Shown: positions 54,199 through 64,000 of the stretch, piece after piece
Position numbering within the stretch: position 1 is the first letter of the stretch
Layout: each line of letters begins with the position of its first letter
From: Maribacter sp.
GTDB lineage: Bacteria; Bacteroidota; Bacteroidia; Flavobacteriales; Flavobacteriaceae
Length of the DNA: 64,000 nt
Assembly: GCA_024643345.1 (NCBI GenBank)
Contig: JAHENB010000001.1
Span: 153,356 to 217,355, forward strand
Reading direction: 5' to 3'
Position numbers and translations under genes: made by a program
The notes under the pieces: model-generated
Databases searched by the model: none
The model's input: only the letters and a program-made list of their open reading frames with translations
Told to the model about the DNA's origin: nothing

Positions 54199-55581
54199 TC
54201 AAAATGCGCTATAGATGTCTGAAAAAGCATCTACTATCTGACCATTTTCGGTAATCACGCATTTGTTGAGCTTATTGATGATCAAGGCATTTCTCAAGGC
54301 GTCGAAATTGACCGCCCTGAACTGGTTGTCAGGATCCAATTTTGAGGTTTCCAATAAATTTTTCCACATCCCTTCCGAGGTCCTGATATTGATGCCCACA
54401 AACCTATAATTTGGTTTCGAAGCAGAAAGGTCTGCGATCCTTTTTGAAATTTTATCGAAATGGCTCCTCTCATTTCCCGACCAAAAGTAGAATACCGTTT
54501 TACCGTTTTTCGAAATCTCACGTAACGAAACGGTATCGTTATCGACCTTGGATACGTAAAATTCCGGTAATGATTTGCTCGGCTGTATATTTTCTATGCT
54601 CTTGAAGAGATTGTCGATTTCATCAACGTGCCTATTGTTTTTTGAAAGTTCACGGAAGGTGTTGATGAAATTGCCGATATTTTCTTCAGAATCGTGCACA
54701 TGCAATAAATAGTCGAAGGCAACATAACGAAATAGATTGTCCTTCAACTCTTTTTCGGTGATCAAACTATCGATCAAATGCATCTTATGCTCATTAAAAT
54801 GCAATTGGTTTTTTGTACCATTGCCCTCTGTGGTACAGTCTTTAGAACAATCCATATATGATAAATTCTGTATATGGTTCAACATAAAGCTATAGTATGG
54901 CCGCAAATAGGTGAACTCTTTGTTGCCAAAATCAATTTCTTTCCGGTAATTGTAAAAATCGTCCGGCAGGGCTTCCATCATCCCATTATGGGATAATTTT
55001 TTATGTTTAAAAGGATAAACTTCCTTGAAGGTATTGTAATTATAATCAATGCTGGCAATGGCAATGGCTTGTTCTTTACCAGTGATCAATCCGTCCTTAT
55101 CAAGTTCGGCAAGCAGTTCATGCTTGGTTTTATTAAGGGAGTCTAATTTATGAGCGAAATCCTTTGCCTCCAGAACAAAATAAGAATCTATCAGGGGCGC
55201 TTCCTCTTCATTGGCAAGGAACAACTCTAAAAGGAAATTGTTGATTTCTTCCCCTTTTCCCGTAAAAATAAGGGATTCATCAAAAGCAGCGGTGTTCAAC
55301 CGAATCATCAGGCTGTCGCCTTGCTCTAGGTAAACATATTGAAATTCAGGGGCATGGCTAAAATGATAAAGCCCCTGTTGCAGAGAATCCAAAGTGAATG
55401 AAAACCTGTTTTGATCGTCGAGCAAAGCCGAATCTATAACCTTGTCACCGTTGAAGAGCACGATGTGCGAACTTGTAGGATTGACGATTTCTCCTGCAAA
55501 GAAAATGTTTTTGGAATTTTTATCCACCTTGTCACAACCCACTAGCCAAACAAGAAAGAAAAAAAGTAAATATCTATTCAT
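54199..55581 (-). CDS. Thioredoxin-fold lipoprotein without CxxC, DUF4369-like N-terminus
   Basis: 460 residues with a lipoprotein signal (FFFLVWLVGC). Residues about 27-120 look like the DUF4369-type beta domain found in Bacteroidota TlpA-like proteins. A helical middle follows, and from about residue 355 a thioredoxin-like fold (NGKTVFYFWSGNERSHFDKI). In that position TlpA/ResA proteins carry WCxxC, but here it reads WSGNERSH, so disulfide reduction is unlikely. A binding or scaffolding role at the cell envelope is possible. It is transcribed alone; the next gene upstream is divergent. Confidence 0.82.
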   Translation of the reverse strand: MNRYLLFFFLVWLVGCDKVDKNSKNIFFAGEIVNPTSSHIVLFNGDKVIDSALLDDQNRFSFTLDSLQQGLYHFSHAPEFQYVYLEQGDSLMIRLNTAAFDESLIFTGKGEEINNFLLELFLANEEEAPLIDSYFVLEAKDFAHKLDSLNKTKHELLAELDKDGLITGKEQAIAIASIDYNYNTFKEVYPFKHKKLSHNGMMEALPDDFYNYRKEIDFGNKEFTYLRPYYSFMLNHIQNLSYMDCSKDCTTEGNGTKNQLHFNEHKMHLIDSLITEKELKDNLFRYVAFDYLLHVHDSEENIGNFINTFRELSKNNRHVDEIDNLFKSIENIQPSKSLPEFYVSKVDNDTVSLREISKNGKTVFYFWSGNERSHFDKISKRIADLSASKPNYRFVGINIRTSEGMWKNLLETSKLDPDNQFRAVNFDALRNALIINKLNKCVITENGQIVDAFSDIYSAF

Positions 55582-55704
55582 ATAAGAATATCAACCAGAT
55601 AGCTCACAAAATTAAGGAAGCATGATGCCCATCGCTGTTAATGGCAAGTTAAAAATTGGTCGACTTCGTTAATCTTTCGATAGCCTGTGCGGAATATAAG
55701 ATTA

Positions 55705-55736
55705 TTGGTCTAAGGAACTAATTTTACTTATTTTTG
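55705..55736 (+). promoter_or_regulatory. Promoter of the ABC-F gene (-33 TTG, -7 TATTTTTG)
   Basis: TTG at 55705-55707 and TATTTTTG at 55729-55736 are separated by 21 bases, close to the Bacteroidota spacing, and lie 23 bases before the ABC-F start codon. This is the best-formed promoter I saw in the window. Confidence 0.65.
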
Positions 55737-55753
55737 CACGAATTTTAAAATAG

Positions 55754-57388
<1,635 letters not shown>

Positions 57389-57415
57389 TTCATCGGGCAC
57401 CCAAATTTTTACATC

Positions 57416-58549
57416 ATGAAAGCCTACAATATATGTTGCCTGTTATGGGTATGCTTAGTTGTGATTTCCTGTAGTAAATCCGAAGGGGCAACGGAAGACA
57501 ACATCATTGTTGGTCCGGGAGAAGAGGCAGCTTATCATCTACTGCTAAACTCTGAAGGTACACTTACAGATTTGTCGTTAAAGGCAAACAACGAAACGAT
57601 GTTGGTCAATACTTCTGGAAATAACTTCGAAACCACCGCGCTTCCCCAACTCGACTTTAAAGATGGAAATGAAATTACGCTATACCAAAGTTCCGGGGAC
57701 TGCAATGGGATCCTGATCAACTTTAATTACCAAACCGATAGCTATACCGAAAAGGCGATTTTTTCAGATTTGGGCGCCTGTAGCCTGCAGGTAAATTCGG
57801 TCGCGGCCTCTGGCGCTTCTTTTTATATTGCATATACACTGGAAGTTTCCCCAAACTTGACCAGTTACTTTGTACGTGTAATCGACAGGAACGCGGAAGC
57901 GGTCACTGTGGATATTCCACTGTTTAAAAAACCGGTCGGACTCACTTTTTCCAACAACCGTTTGTTTGTGCTGGTCCTTGACGAGGAAATCACGGATGAA
58001 AATGCGCTGATGGTGTACGACGCCACTACCAATGGTCTGGTCATGGAGCTGAATTTGGGATATAATGCCCAAAGTATCTTTAAAAACAGAGCGGGCAATT
58101 TGATCGTTGCTTACGAGGAACTTCACACCCTTTTGAACAGTGAATCCCTGGCCGTGCAATATGTGAATTACCAGAGTGGCAAGGAGCCTAAATTTGCAGA
58201 TTCCAGTTTTAACTATTTTGATGTTCAGGGAAGACTATATTATGAGATGCCCCCAGGAACGAACAGTGTATATCCTTTGGTCCCAGCCGTTTATGATTTC
58301 AGTAAAAACCTGACGGTCCTATATGCTTATGAAAATTTTTTGACCGAAGCGCAGCGCACGGCAGAGTATAAAATTGAAACCACTACTATGGTTGGCTTCG
58401 ATGAGAAAAATGGCTATTTATTGGTGGGCTATTCAAAATCCGATGGTTCTGGAAAGGGAGGGCTTCTCCGCATTAAGCCAGCACCCGAACCGGCATTGAT
58501 CGACCATTTGGCTCTCGACGGGATACCCTACGATGTTTATGTCAATTAA
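57416..58549 (+). CDS. Lipoprotein of unknown function
   Basis: 377 residues with a lipoprotein signal ending WVCLVVISCSK. The mature part is predicted beta-rich, with repeated hydrophobic-polar alternation (e.g. NNRLFVLVLDEEITDE, AQSIFKNRAGNLIVAYEE) that would fit a beta-propeller, but I cannot name a family. It follows the ABC-F gene by 27 bases, so it may share that transcript, and is followed by a terminator. It is probably anchored to the outer or inner membrane facing the periplasm. Confidence 0.85.
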   Translation: MKAYNICCLLWVCLVVISCSKSEGATEDNIIVGPGEEAAYHLLLNSEGTLTDLSLKANNETMLVNTSGNNFETTALPQLDFKDGNEITLYQSSGDCNGILINFNYQTDSYTEKAIFSDLGACSLQVNSVAASGASFYIAYTLEVSPNLTSYFVRVIDRNAEAVTVDIPLFKKPVGLTFSNNRLFVLVLDEEITDENALMVYDATTNGLVMELNLGYNAQSIFKNRAGNLIVAYEELHTLLNSESLAVQYVNYQSGKEPKFADSSFNYFDVQGRLYYEMPPGTNSVYPLVPAVYDFSKNLTVLYAYENFLTEAQRTAEYKIETTTMVGFDEKNGYLLVGYSKSDGSGKGGLLRIKPAPEPALIDHLALDGIPYDVYVN

Positions 58550-58564
58550 GGATATAAAATAATT

Positions 58565-58600
58565 AAATAAGCATCCCGATGTATCGGAATGCTTATTTTT
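58565..58600. terminator. Bidirectional terminator
   Basis: Stem AAATAAGCAT / ATGCTTATTT plus an inner CCGAT / ATCGG pair with one mismatch. It lies between the lipoprotein stop (58549) and the convergent membrane-protein stop (58614), with A/T runs on both sides. Confidence 0.8.
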
Positions 58601-58613
58601 TCACTTTAATATC

Positions 58614-59333
58614 TTAAACGTTGAAATATTTACTATTCCAGATTGCCGGATTGAAGTTTTTCCCCAATGCAAATCCATAAAAAATGACCACAGCGGCAAT
58701 GCTTTTGAACATAAAGAAATAGATGATCCAAAATTCAATGGTGGAGCCTCCTTTTGAAAACAGGCCAGCTGGTATTAAGGCGGTGAACAAATAGCTGATT
58801 GCCATTACCAGTAGCGCCAAATTGACAATGTTCTTAAACGGCCACACCAAAGCCCTTCTCAAGGGATGAAGGTCATTTCCCCACTTGTGCACAAGATAAA
58901 AGTAATCATTACCGATTGGGGCGAACAATAAGGGATCGTCTTTATCCTCCAATTTGAACAATTTGGAGGGTGCGACGATTTTAAAGCCTTTTAACTCCAG
59001 ATTATGTGTTTTTTCGAGGTTCTTGATTTTGGAAATAGCCTCATGGGGTATTTTACCCTTGAAATATCTAGAATCCAAAAATCTCAATCTATAGTCAATA
59101 CAAATGTTCTTGATTTGGTTCAAGTGATAGATTTTGTCCGTTTCCAAAAAATCAAATTTGAAGGCGTTTGTGAGTTTTGTATTTGATCCACTGAGGTTTT
59201 TTTCGATGCGGTCACGATTATTTGCATCCTCTTTAAGGATTTTTTCGACCGTTTCAAGTATTAAATGGGATTCGGCATCCCTGGATTTTGAACGCTCGAG
59301 CATTTCCTCGATGTTTGTTTTTTTCAATAACAT
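58614..59333 (-). CDS. Membrane protein of unknown function
   Basis: 239 residues. The first 160 are soluble, charged and mostly helical (ISKIKNLEKTHNLELKGFKI, and a later segment FAPIGNDYFYLVHKWGNDL). Two or three hydrophobic segments follow, near residues 169-190 and 200-222 (NIVNLALLVMAISYLFTALI; FWIIYFFMFKSIAAVVIFYG). No signal peptide is present. I do not recognise the family. It faces a terminator at its 3' end and has a 205-base intergenic region upstream shared with the divergent fasciclin gene. Confidence 0.75.
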   Translation of the reverse strand: MLLKKTNIEEMLERSKSRDAESHLILETVEKILKEDANNRDRIEKNLSGSNTKLTNAFKFDFLETDKIYHLNQIKNICIDYRLRFLDSRYFKGKIPHEAISKIKNLEKTHNLELKGFKIVAPSKLFKLEDKDDPLLFAPIGNDYFYLVHKWGNDLHPLRRALVWPFKNIVNLALLVMAISYLFTALIPAGLFSKGGSTIEFWIIYFFMFKSIAAVVIFYGFALGKNFNPAIWNSKYFNV

Positions 59334-59538
59334 TTTCTTTTCTTTAGCAATGAAGTCAAAGTTACTTAAAATGAAAATGTCGTTTATTTTTTGAAAGACC
59401 GCGAAATGTTAAAAATATGTTAAACTCTAACAGCGGGTGCGGCCTTTAACATCATAAATCATCAGTTATTGTATCTTGTCGAACAAATCGACGGTTCGCC
59501 GATGGTTTCTTTGCCCATAACCCCACAATCCGTTATCC

Positions 59539-60090
59539 ATGAATCGTACAACACGCCCCACGTGCCTGCTTTTGTTACTTTTCTTTATAGTAACTATAGG
59601 TCAAAAAGCCAATTCACAAGGCAAGTTTTCAAATCCACAAAAATCAATTACCGCTTACACCGAAAGTAACGGCCATTACAAAACTTTACTTTCAGCTTTC
59701 AAAGCGGCCGACCTTGATAAGATTTTGAACGAGGACGGGCCATTTACAGTCTTTGCGCCATCAGATCAAGCTTTCGGAAAATTGTCAAAAGAAATTGTGG
59801 CACAACTCCTACAGCCCGAGAGCAAAAGAGAGTTACAATCATTGCTCACATACCACATCGTTGCGGGAAGTCTTTCTGCCGCCACTATCTTAAAGGCCAT
59901 GTGTAGGGGAGAGGGCAAAGCCAGTTTTACAACGGTGCAAGGTGAAGAGATCATAGCAACAATGAAAGGGATAGATATCGTTTTGACAGACAACAATGGT
60001 AACTCTGCCATCATAACCACCGCGGATGCCAACCAATGCAACGGGGTGATCCATGAAATTGATTCCGTGATCTTGCCCGGAAAGATTTAA
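59539..60090 (+). CDS. Fasciclin domain protein, exported
   Basis: 183 residues. A Sec signal peptide (RPTCLLLLLFFIVTIGQKAN) is followed by one FAS1 domain: LLSAFKAADLDKILNEDGPF with TVFAPSDQAFGKL, LLTYHIVAGSLSA, and the closing CNGVIHEIDSVILPG. Single-domain fasciclin proteins serve in surface adhesion in several bacteria. It stands alone between divergent and convergent genes, ending 5 bases before the pheT stop codon on the other strand. Confidence 0.93.
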   Translation: MNRTTRPTCLLLLLFFIVTIGQKANSQGKFSNPQKSITAYTESNGHYKTLLSAFKAADLDKILNEDGPFTVFAPSDQAFGKLSKEIVAQLLQPESKRELQSLLTYHIVAGSLSAATILKAMCRGEGKASFTTVQGEEIIATMKGIDIVLTDNNGNSAIITTADANQCNGVIHEIDSVILPGKI

Positions 60091-60095
60091 AATAT

Positions 60096-62522
60096 TTATC
60101 GCAGTTCGGCCTTCAATACCTGCTCGTACCGACCTTGTAAGTTTTTCATTATTTTATCGATCTGCTTGTCGGTAAGGGTGTTCTTTTCGTCCCCTAGGGT
60201 GAAGCTGATCGCGTATGATTTTTTGCCCTTCTGCAAGGTATCTCCAGTATAAACATCGAAAAGGCTCATATCCTTAAGGTACTTTCGTTCGGTTTGCAAT
60301 GCGAGTTCATATACTTCTTTATAAGTGACCGAATCATCTAACAAAAGTGCAAAGTCTCTTTTTACCTCTGGGTACTTGGTTATATCCTTGTAAACGATAT
60401 CATTGTTCCCGGCAAGTGCCTTTACATTATCCCAGTCGAAGTCGGCGAACAGGACCTCATGTTTGAGGTCGAACATTTTTAATATCGTATTTTGAACGGT
60501 CCCAAATTCGACTAAATTTCTATTTTGGGCCTGCAACACCAATCCTTCGGCAAAAATTTTGTTGTCAACCGGAAATGAAGCGGTTACCCCAATCCCGAGT
60601 CGAAGCAAAACACTTTCGACAATTGATTTGAGATAAAAGAAATCGGATCTACGGTTCACCACTGCCCAACTATCCTCGGTTCTATTCCCAGTGACGATAA
60701 GGCTCAAATGTTTGCGTTCCTCCCTCACCGTATTGAAGCGGTGATAGGTGTTGCCAAATTCGAAAAGCTTTAGGTTCTGTTTTCTACGATTACTGTTGAA
60801 AGAAACGGCTTCAAGGCCATTGAAGAGCATCGACTGTCGCAACACCGATAATTCTTCACTGAGGGGATTTAAGATGAGGATTGATTCTTCGGTTTTGATA
60901 TCGCTTGCCCCTGTCAAATATTTAGGGGAAGTGAGGCTATTGGTCAAAATTTCAAAATAGCCGACAGAAGCAAGTTGGGCCCCTATTATCGATTGTAGCC
61001 TATGGTCCTCAAGATTTGAGATGGGCGCAATTGAAGCATGCAGCTTCTCTTGAAATTCAATATTGTTGTAGCCATAAATCCGCAAAATTTCCTCGATGAC
61101 GTCCACTTCCCTTTGCACATCAACGCGATAAGGGGGAATGGTGAGCCCCAGTCCACTTTCGGTCACGTTCTTTACCTGAATTTCCAAGGATGCCAAGATG
61201 GATTTAATGGTATCCGGGGGAATTTCTTGGCCGACAAGCTTATTGATTTTAGCAAATGACAAAAATACCTGGTGTCCACTTTGTTTGATGGGATAGAGGT
61301 CAACTACATCTGAGCTAATATTGCCTCCGGCAATTTCTTTGATCAAGAGGGCCGCACGTTTAAGGGCATATTCTACAGTATCGATATCTATTCCTCGCTC
61401 AAAACGAAAAGAAGCATCGGTATTGAGTCCGTGTCGTTTTGCCGTTTTTCGAATGGCTATGGGGTCGAAGTAGGCGCTTTCCAAAAAAATCGAAGTGGTG
61501 TTTTCAGTGACCCCTGTATTGATACCGCCGAAAACCCCGGCAATGCACATGGGTTTCTCGCCATCACATATCATAAGGTCTTCTTCGTGCAGTATCCTTT
61601 CCTCACCATCCAAAGTCATGAACTTAGTGCCGGCAGGAACGGTTTTAACCACAATTTTCTTGCCGTAGATTCGGTCGGCATCAAAAGCATGTAGTGGTTG
61701 TCCCAATTCATGCAATACGTAGTTGGTGGCATCCACCAAATTGTTCTTTGGTGTTATTCCAATGGCTCTTAACCTGTTTTTAAGCCAATCGGGCGAAGGC
61801 TCAACAATCAGGTTCTTCAGGGTAACACCGCAATAACGAGGGGCCAGTGCTTTGTTTTCAACTTCGACCTCCATGCGAAGCGAACGGTTGTCGACATTGA
61901 ATTTGCTAACGGAAGGAGTAATCAGCTCTTTGACAATTTCCCTCTGTTTCAATCCTGCGCGTAAATCGCGGGCCACCCCATAATGGCTCATTGCATCAGC
62001 CCTGTTTGGCGTGAGGCCTATCTCGAAGACCTCGTCAGTTTCAATTTCAAAGACCTTTGAACATGGAGTTCCTGCCATCAGGGATTCAGGAAGTACCATG
62101 ATGCCACTATGGTCTCCACCCAAACCAAGTTCATCCTCGGCACATATCATTCCATGGCTTTCCTCCCCCCGGATCTTTCCTTTTTTAATGGTTAGTGGAT
62201 CGCCCAATTTGGGATGGAGGGTCGTTCCGATGGTGGCAACCGGGACTTTTTGGCCTTTCGCGACGTTCGGTGCACCACAAACGATTTGTAGGGGTTCGTC
62301 TTGTCCTATATCAACCAAGGTCAACTTCAATTTATCGGCATTGGGATGTTTTTCACAGCTTAGTACGTGGCCAACAACCACCCCTTCAAGGCCCCCTGGT
62401 ACCGATTCAAAAGTGGTAATGCCTTCTACCTCAAGGCCAAGATCGGTCAACAGTTCCGCAGTTTTTTTGGCAGGCCAATCGATATGCAGAAACTGTTTTA
62501 ACCAGTTATACGAAATGTTCAT
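60096..62522 (-). CDS. pheT: Phenylalanine-tRNA ligase beta subunit PheT
   Basis: Beta chain of the alpha2-beta2 enzyme that charges tRNA-Phe. The 808-residue protein has the N-terminal tRNA-binding domain (VVGHVLSCEKHPNADKLKL, with VCGAPNVAKGQKVPVATIG), the B3/B4 editing domain (LTPNRADAMSHYGVARDLRA), the B5 domain, the catalytic-like core (RYGYNNIEF region) and the C-terminal anticodon-binding FDX-ACB domain (KDITKYPEVKRDFALLLDD). pheS is not adjacent here, so it must lie elsewhere in the genome. Confidence 0.97.
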   Translation of the reverse strand: MNISYNWLKQFLHIDWPAKKTAELLTDLGLEVEGITTFESVPGGLEGVVVGHVLSCEKHPNADKLKLTLVDIGQDEPLQIVCGAPNVAKGQKVPVATIGTTLHPKLGDPLTIKKGKIRGEESHGMICAEDELGLGGDHSGIMVLPESLMAGTPCSKVFEIETDEVFEIGLTPNRADAMSHYGVARDLRAGLKQREIVKELITPSVSKFNVDNRSLRMEVEVENKALAPRYCGVTLKNLIVEPSPDWLKNRLRAIGITPKNNLVDATNYVLHELGQPLHAFDADRIYGKKIVVKTVPAGTKFMTLDGEERILHEEDLMICDGEKPMCIAGVFGGINTGVTENTTSIFLESAYFDPIAIRKTAKRHGLNTDASFRFERGIDIDTVEYALKRAALLIKEIAGGNISSDVVDLYPIKQSGHQVFLSFAKINKLVGQEIPPDTIKSILASLEIQVKNVTESGLGLTIPPYRVDVQREVDVIEEILRIYGYNNIEFQEKLHASIAPISNLEDHRLQSIIGAQLASVGYFEILTNSLTSPKYLTGASDIKTEESILILNPLSEELSVLRQSMLFNGLEAVSFNSNRRKQNLKLFEFGNTYHRFNTVREERKHLSLIVTGNRTEDSWAVVNRRSDFFYLKSIVESVLLRLGIGVTASFPVDNKIFAEGLVLQAQNRNLVEFGTVQNTILKMFDLKHEVLFADFDWDNVKALAGNNDIVYKDITKYPEVKRDFALLLDDSVTYKEVYELALQTERKYLKDMSLFDVYTGDTLQKGKKSYAISFTLGDEKNTLTDKQIDKIMKNLQGRYEQVLKAELR

Positions 62523-62651
62523 TGGTCGGTTTTAAAGCCCGTAAAGATAAAACAATGCGATTAGAACGTCAACAGCTTTACTTCCGATTTACTTTAATTT
62601 TTTAGGGAAGGATATTTATCAATGATTGGAAATTTATTTACAACAAAATCG

Positions 62652-62789
62652 ATGTTCAAAATAAGTGCTGTCTTTTTGTTTTTATTGGTTTTAACGGCCT
62701 GCGGGACAACCAAATCGATAGCTCCACAACGGAAATTTAACGGTGCACATGAATTTCTTTGGATTATCGGATCACACAGGGGCATCTAA
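62652..62789 (+). CDS. Very short lipoprotein-like ORF (45 residues)
   Basis: An ATG at 62652 starts 45 residues (MFKISAVFLFLLVLTACGTT then KSIAPQRKFNGAHEFLW and so on) with a hydrophobic core and the lipobox LTAC, so it could be exported and lipidated. Mature length would be 29 residues. It may be a real small lipoprotein or the remnant of a longer one, because the frame continues through a TAA into a stretch that shares its frame with the next short ORF. No family is recognised. Confidence 0.5.
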   Translation: MFKISAVFLFLLVLTACGTTKSIAPQRKFNGAHEFLWIIGSHRGI

Positions 62790-62882
62790 TCCGATTTTAA
62801 TGGTCCAATTTTGTTTTTCCGATAAGGTTAATGCTCTGTAAAATTACCTGTGCCGTACCATGTATAATGCTATCCCGCCACT

Positions 62883-63011
62883 ATGTATCTTGATAAAAAA
62901 GGAACGGTCAGAAAAACGCGTGGTGGATTCAATGGTCCTGTGACCGGTGAACCAAATGAAGCGTTCAAATCGGAATTCGACAGCCATGTGAAGCAGCTAT
63001 TGGAAGGATAA
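62883..63011 (+). CDS. Very short ORF (42 residues), unknown
   Basis: ATG at 62883 to TAA at 63011, encoding MYLDKKGTVRKTRGGFNGPV then TGEPNEAFKSEFDSHVKQ and a few more residues. The composition is ordinary and charged, not low-complexity. It converges on the leuB stop codon at 63023, with no apparent terminator between them. I do not recognise it; it could be a remnant or an unexpressed frame. Confidence 0.35.
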   Translation: MYLDKKGTVRKTRGGFNGPVTGEPNEAFKSEFDSHVKQLLEG

Positions 63012-63022
63012 GAGAAGCGCGG

Positions 63023-64000
63023 TCATATAATGGTCGACTTTCCTAAACCGATATTGTATTCATTGATATTAGTGTTGTCATCGGAGTCGGTAATTTGGCT
63101 GGCAATAAAATCGCCAACGTAATCGGTGCCGTATTTACTACTACCCAAAATATCGGGTGTGACGATTTTTTTCTTGAACGATTTACGGATGGCGGCATAA
63201 ACGGCATTCGATTCTTCCTTTAAGCCAAAATGATCCAATAACATGACCGCACTGAATATCGATGCTACGGGATTGGCCTTGTTTTTGCCTTTTGCCTGGA
63301 GAAAGGAGCCATGAACCGGTTCGAACATACTATAGTCTTCGCCGATTGAAGCGGAAGGCAGCAGCCCTTGGGATCCAATGATCACGCTTCCTTGGTCCGA
63401 AAGCATATCGCCAAACATATTGTCTGCCAAAACCACATCGAAATTTGATGGTCGCAAAAGCAATTGTACCGCCGCATTATCTATGAAAAGGCACTCCAGC
63501 GCTACTTCGGGGTAACTTTGCCCTATTGCGGTGACCACCCTGCGCCAAAGTCTTGACGTTTCGAGAACATTCGCCTTATCGACCAGGGTAAGCTTTTTCC
63601 GTCTTTTTTTTGCCGCTTTAAAGGCCAAATGGGCGATGCGGCTGATTTCATGTTCTGAATATTGACAAAGATCGGATGCTACAGTACCGTCATCACTCAA
63701 TTTTTTCTCACCAAAATAAATCCCACCGGTCAGTTCACGGAATATCACAAAGTCGGTGCCCGATACGATGTCTTTTCTTAAAGGTGAATGGCTTAAGACT
63801 TCGGCGAACATTTTTACCGGTCGAATGTTGGCAAAAAGACCAAGTTCTTTCCGTAATTGAAGTAATCCCTGTTCCGGTCTTATTTTGGCATTTGGGTCAT
63901 TGTCATATTTGGGCAGACCACTCGTGCCGTAGAGAACGGCATCTGAATCCTTACAAAGCTGAAGTGTTTGTTCAGGTAAGGGTGTCCCATATTTTTGCAT
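63023..64000 (-). CDS. leuB: 3-isopropylmalate dehydrogenase LeuB (5' end outside window)
   Basis: Oxidative decarboxylation of 3-isopropylmalate in leucine synthesis, with NAD+. About 325 residues are visible; the ATG at 64000 is internal, so roughly 50-60 N-terminal residues are missing from the window. Motifs seen are PKYDNDPNAKIRPEQGLL, the catalytic Tyr in RELTGGIYFGEK, the Lys in TLVDKANVLETSRLWRRV, metal-binding DNMFGDMLSDQGSVI and GSQGLLPSASIG. An extra Asp/Asn-rich C-terminal tail of about 20 residues follows the usual end near DFIASQI. Other dehydrogenases of the same superfamily (tartrate or isocitrate type) are less likely. Confidence 0.88.
   Translation of the reverse strand: MQKYGTPLPEQTLQLCKDSDAVLYGTSGLPKYDNDPNAKIRPEQGLLQLRKELGLFANIRPVKMFAEVLSHSPLRKDIVSGTDFVIFRELTGGIYFGEKKLSDDGTVASDLCQYSEHEISRIAHLAFKAAKKRRKKLTLVDKANVLETSRLWRRVVTAIGQSYPEVALECLFIDNAAVQLLLRPSNFDVVLADNMFGDMLSDQGSVIIGSQGLLPSASIGEDYSMFEPVHGSFLQAKGKNKANPVASIFSAVMLLDHFGLKEESNAVYAAIRKSFKKKIVTPDILGSSKYGTDYVGDFIASQITDSDDNTNINEYNIGLGKSTII

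Larger units (their letters stand above)
62523..63022. other. Intergenic region between leuB and pheT with two very short ORFs
   Basis: 500 bases between the pheT start and the leuB stop codon. It holds two short plus-strand ORFs in the same frame, one a lipoprotein-like peptide (62652-62789) and one hypothetical (62883-63011), and no recognised RNA gene. The spacing and the in-frame relation make a decayed gene one option. Confidence 0.6.

Overview
This window looks like the chromosome of a marine-type member of the Flavobacteriaceae (Bacteroidota). The evidence is a flavobacterial core order (dapA, a family-specific protein, bamD, an omega-like RNA polymerase subunit, coaBC, a DUF4835 protein, recN), a PorP/SprF-type protein of type IX secretion/gliding, a bacillithiol-system YtxJ protein, many short lipoproteins with a Cys lipobox, and promoter-like boxes of the Bacteroidota form TAnnTTTG rather than TATAAT. 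No CRISPR array, insertion sequence, prophage, rRNA or tRNA was seen. The only structured RNA gene found is the small signal recognition particle RNA at about 52.43-52.53 kb. Both window ends cut genes: ligA on the left and a leuB-like gene on the right.

Layout. 0-1.5 kb: the C-terminal three quarters of NAD-dependent DNA ligase. 1.5-7.5 kb: a tight five-gene operon with an ethanolamine-type permease, a glutamine-synthetase-like ligase, an iron-type alcohol dehydrogenase, a class I amidotransferase-like gamma-glutamyl hydrolase and an aldehyde dehydrogenase. Read together these encode a complete route: import an alkanolamine, cap its amine with glutamate, oxidise the alcohol to the acid, then cut off the glutamate. 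For ethanolamine the product would be glycine. This is the most interesting system in the window. A small protein of unknown function follows it. 7.9-12.1 kb (minus strand): a DUF5009-type membrane protein, a NIPSNAP protein, a GNAT acetyltransferase, and a 5'-nucleotidase divided into two adjacent genes. 12.3-24.8 kb (plus strand): housekeeping genes (dapA, bamD, omega, coaBC, recN, fabI, glycosyltransferase, YbbR-like, coaE) ending with a sensor kinase/OmpR regulator pair and a strong terminator.

24.9-32.4 kb (minus strand): a closely packed eight-gene run (Gfo/Idh oxidoreductase, 3-hydroxyacyl-CoA dehydrogenase, DUF1015, YggS, exonuclease/GIY-YIG protein, voltage-gated ion channel, miaA, gluconokinase). 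32.7-40.3 kb: pcm, smpB, a SixA-like phosphatase, a PorP/SprF-SPOR fusion, a TetR regulator with a clear operator palindrome, clpB and ytxJ. 40.3-44.3 kb: a lipoprotein, fumarylacetoacetase and glyA, the last two divergently transcribed. 44.3-49.0 kb: a signalling island with a TPR-lipoprotein histidine kinase, a LuxR-type response regulator, an unrecognised protein, an unlisted 54-residue lipoprotein and a LytTR regulator whose receiver has lost its phosphorylation site. 49.2-52.3 kb: a beta-helix lipoprotein, a thioesterase and glutaminyl cyclase. 52.4-64 kb: SRP RNA, an SDR oxidoreductase, a fructose-6-phosphate-aldolase/transaldolase, a thioredoxin-fold lipoprotein without its CxxC, an ABC-F ATPase, unrecognised proteins, a fasciclin protein, pheT, two very short ORFs and leuB.

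Most calls rest on recognisable family motifs in the translations. Promoter, operator and terminator calls are read by eye and are inference.
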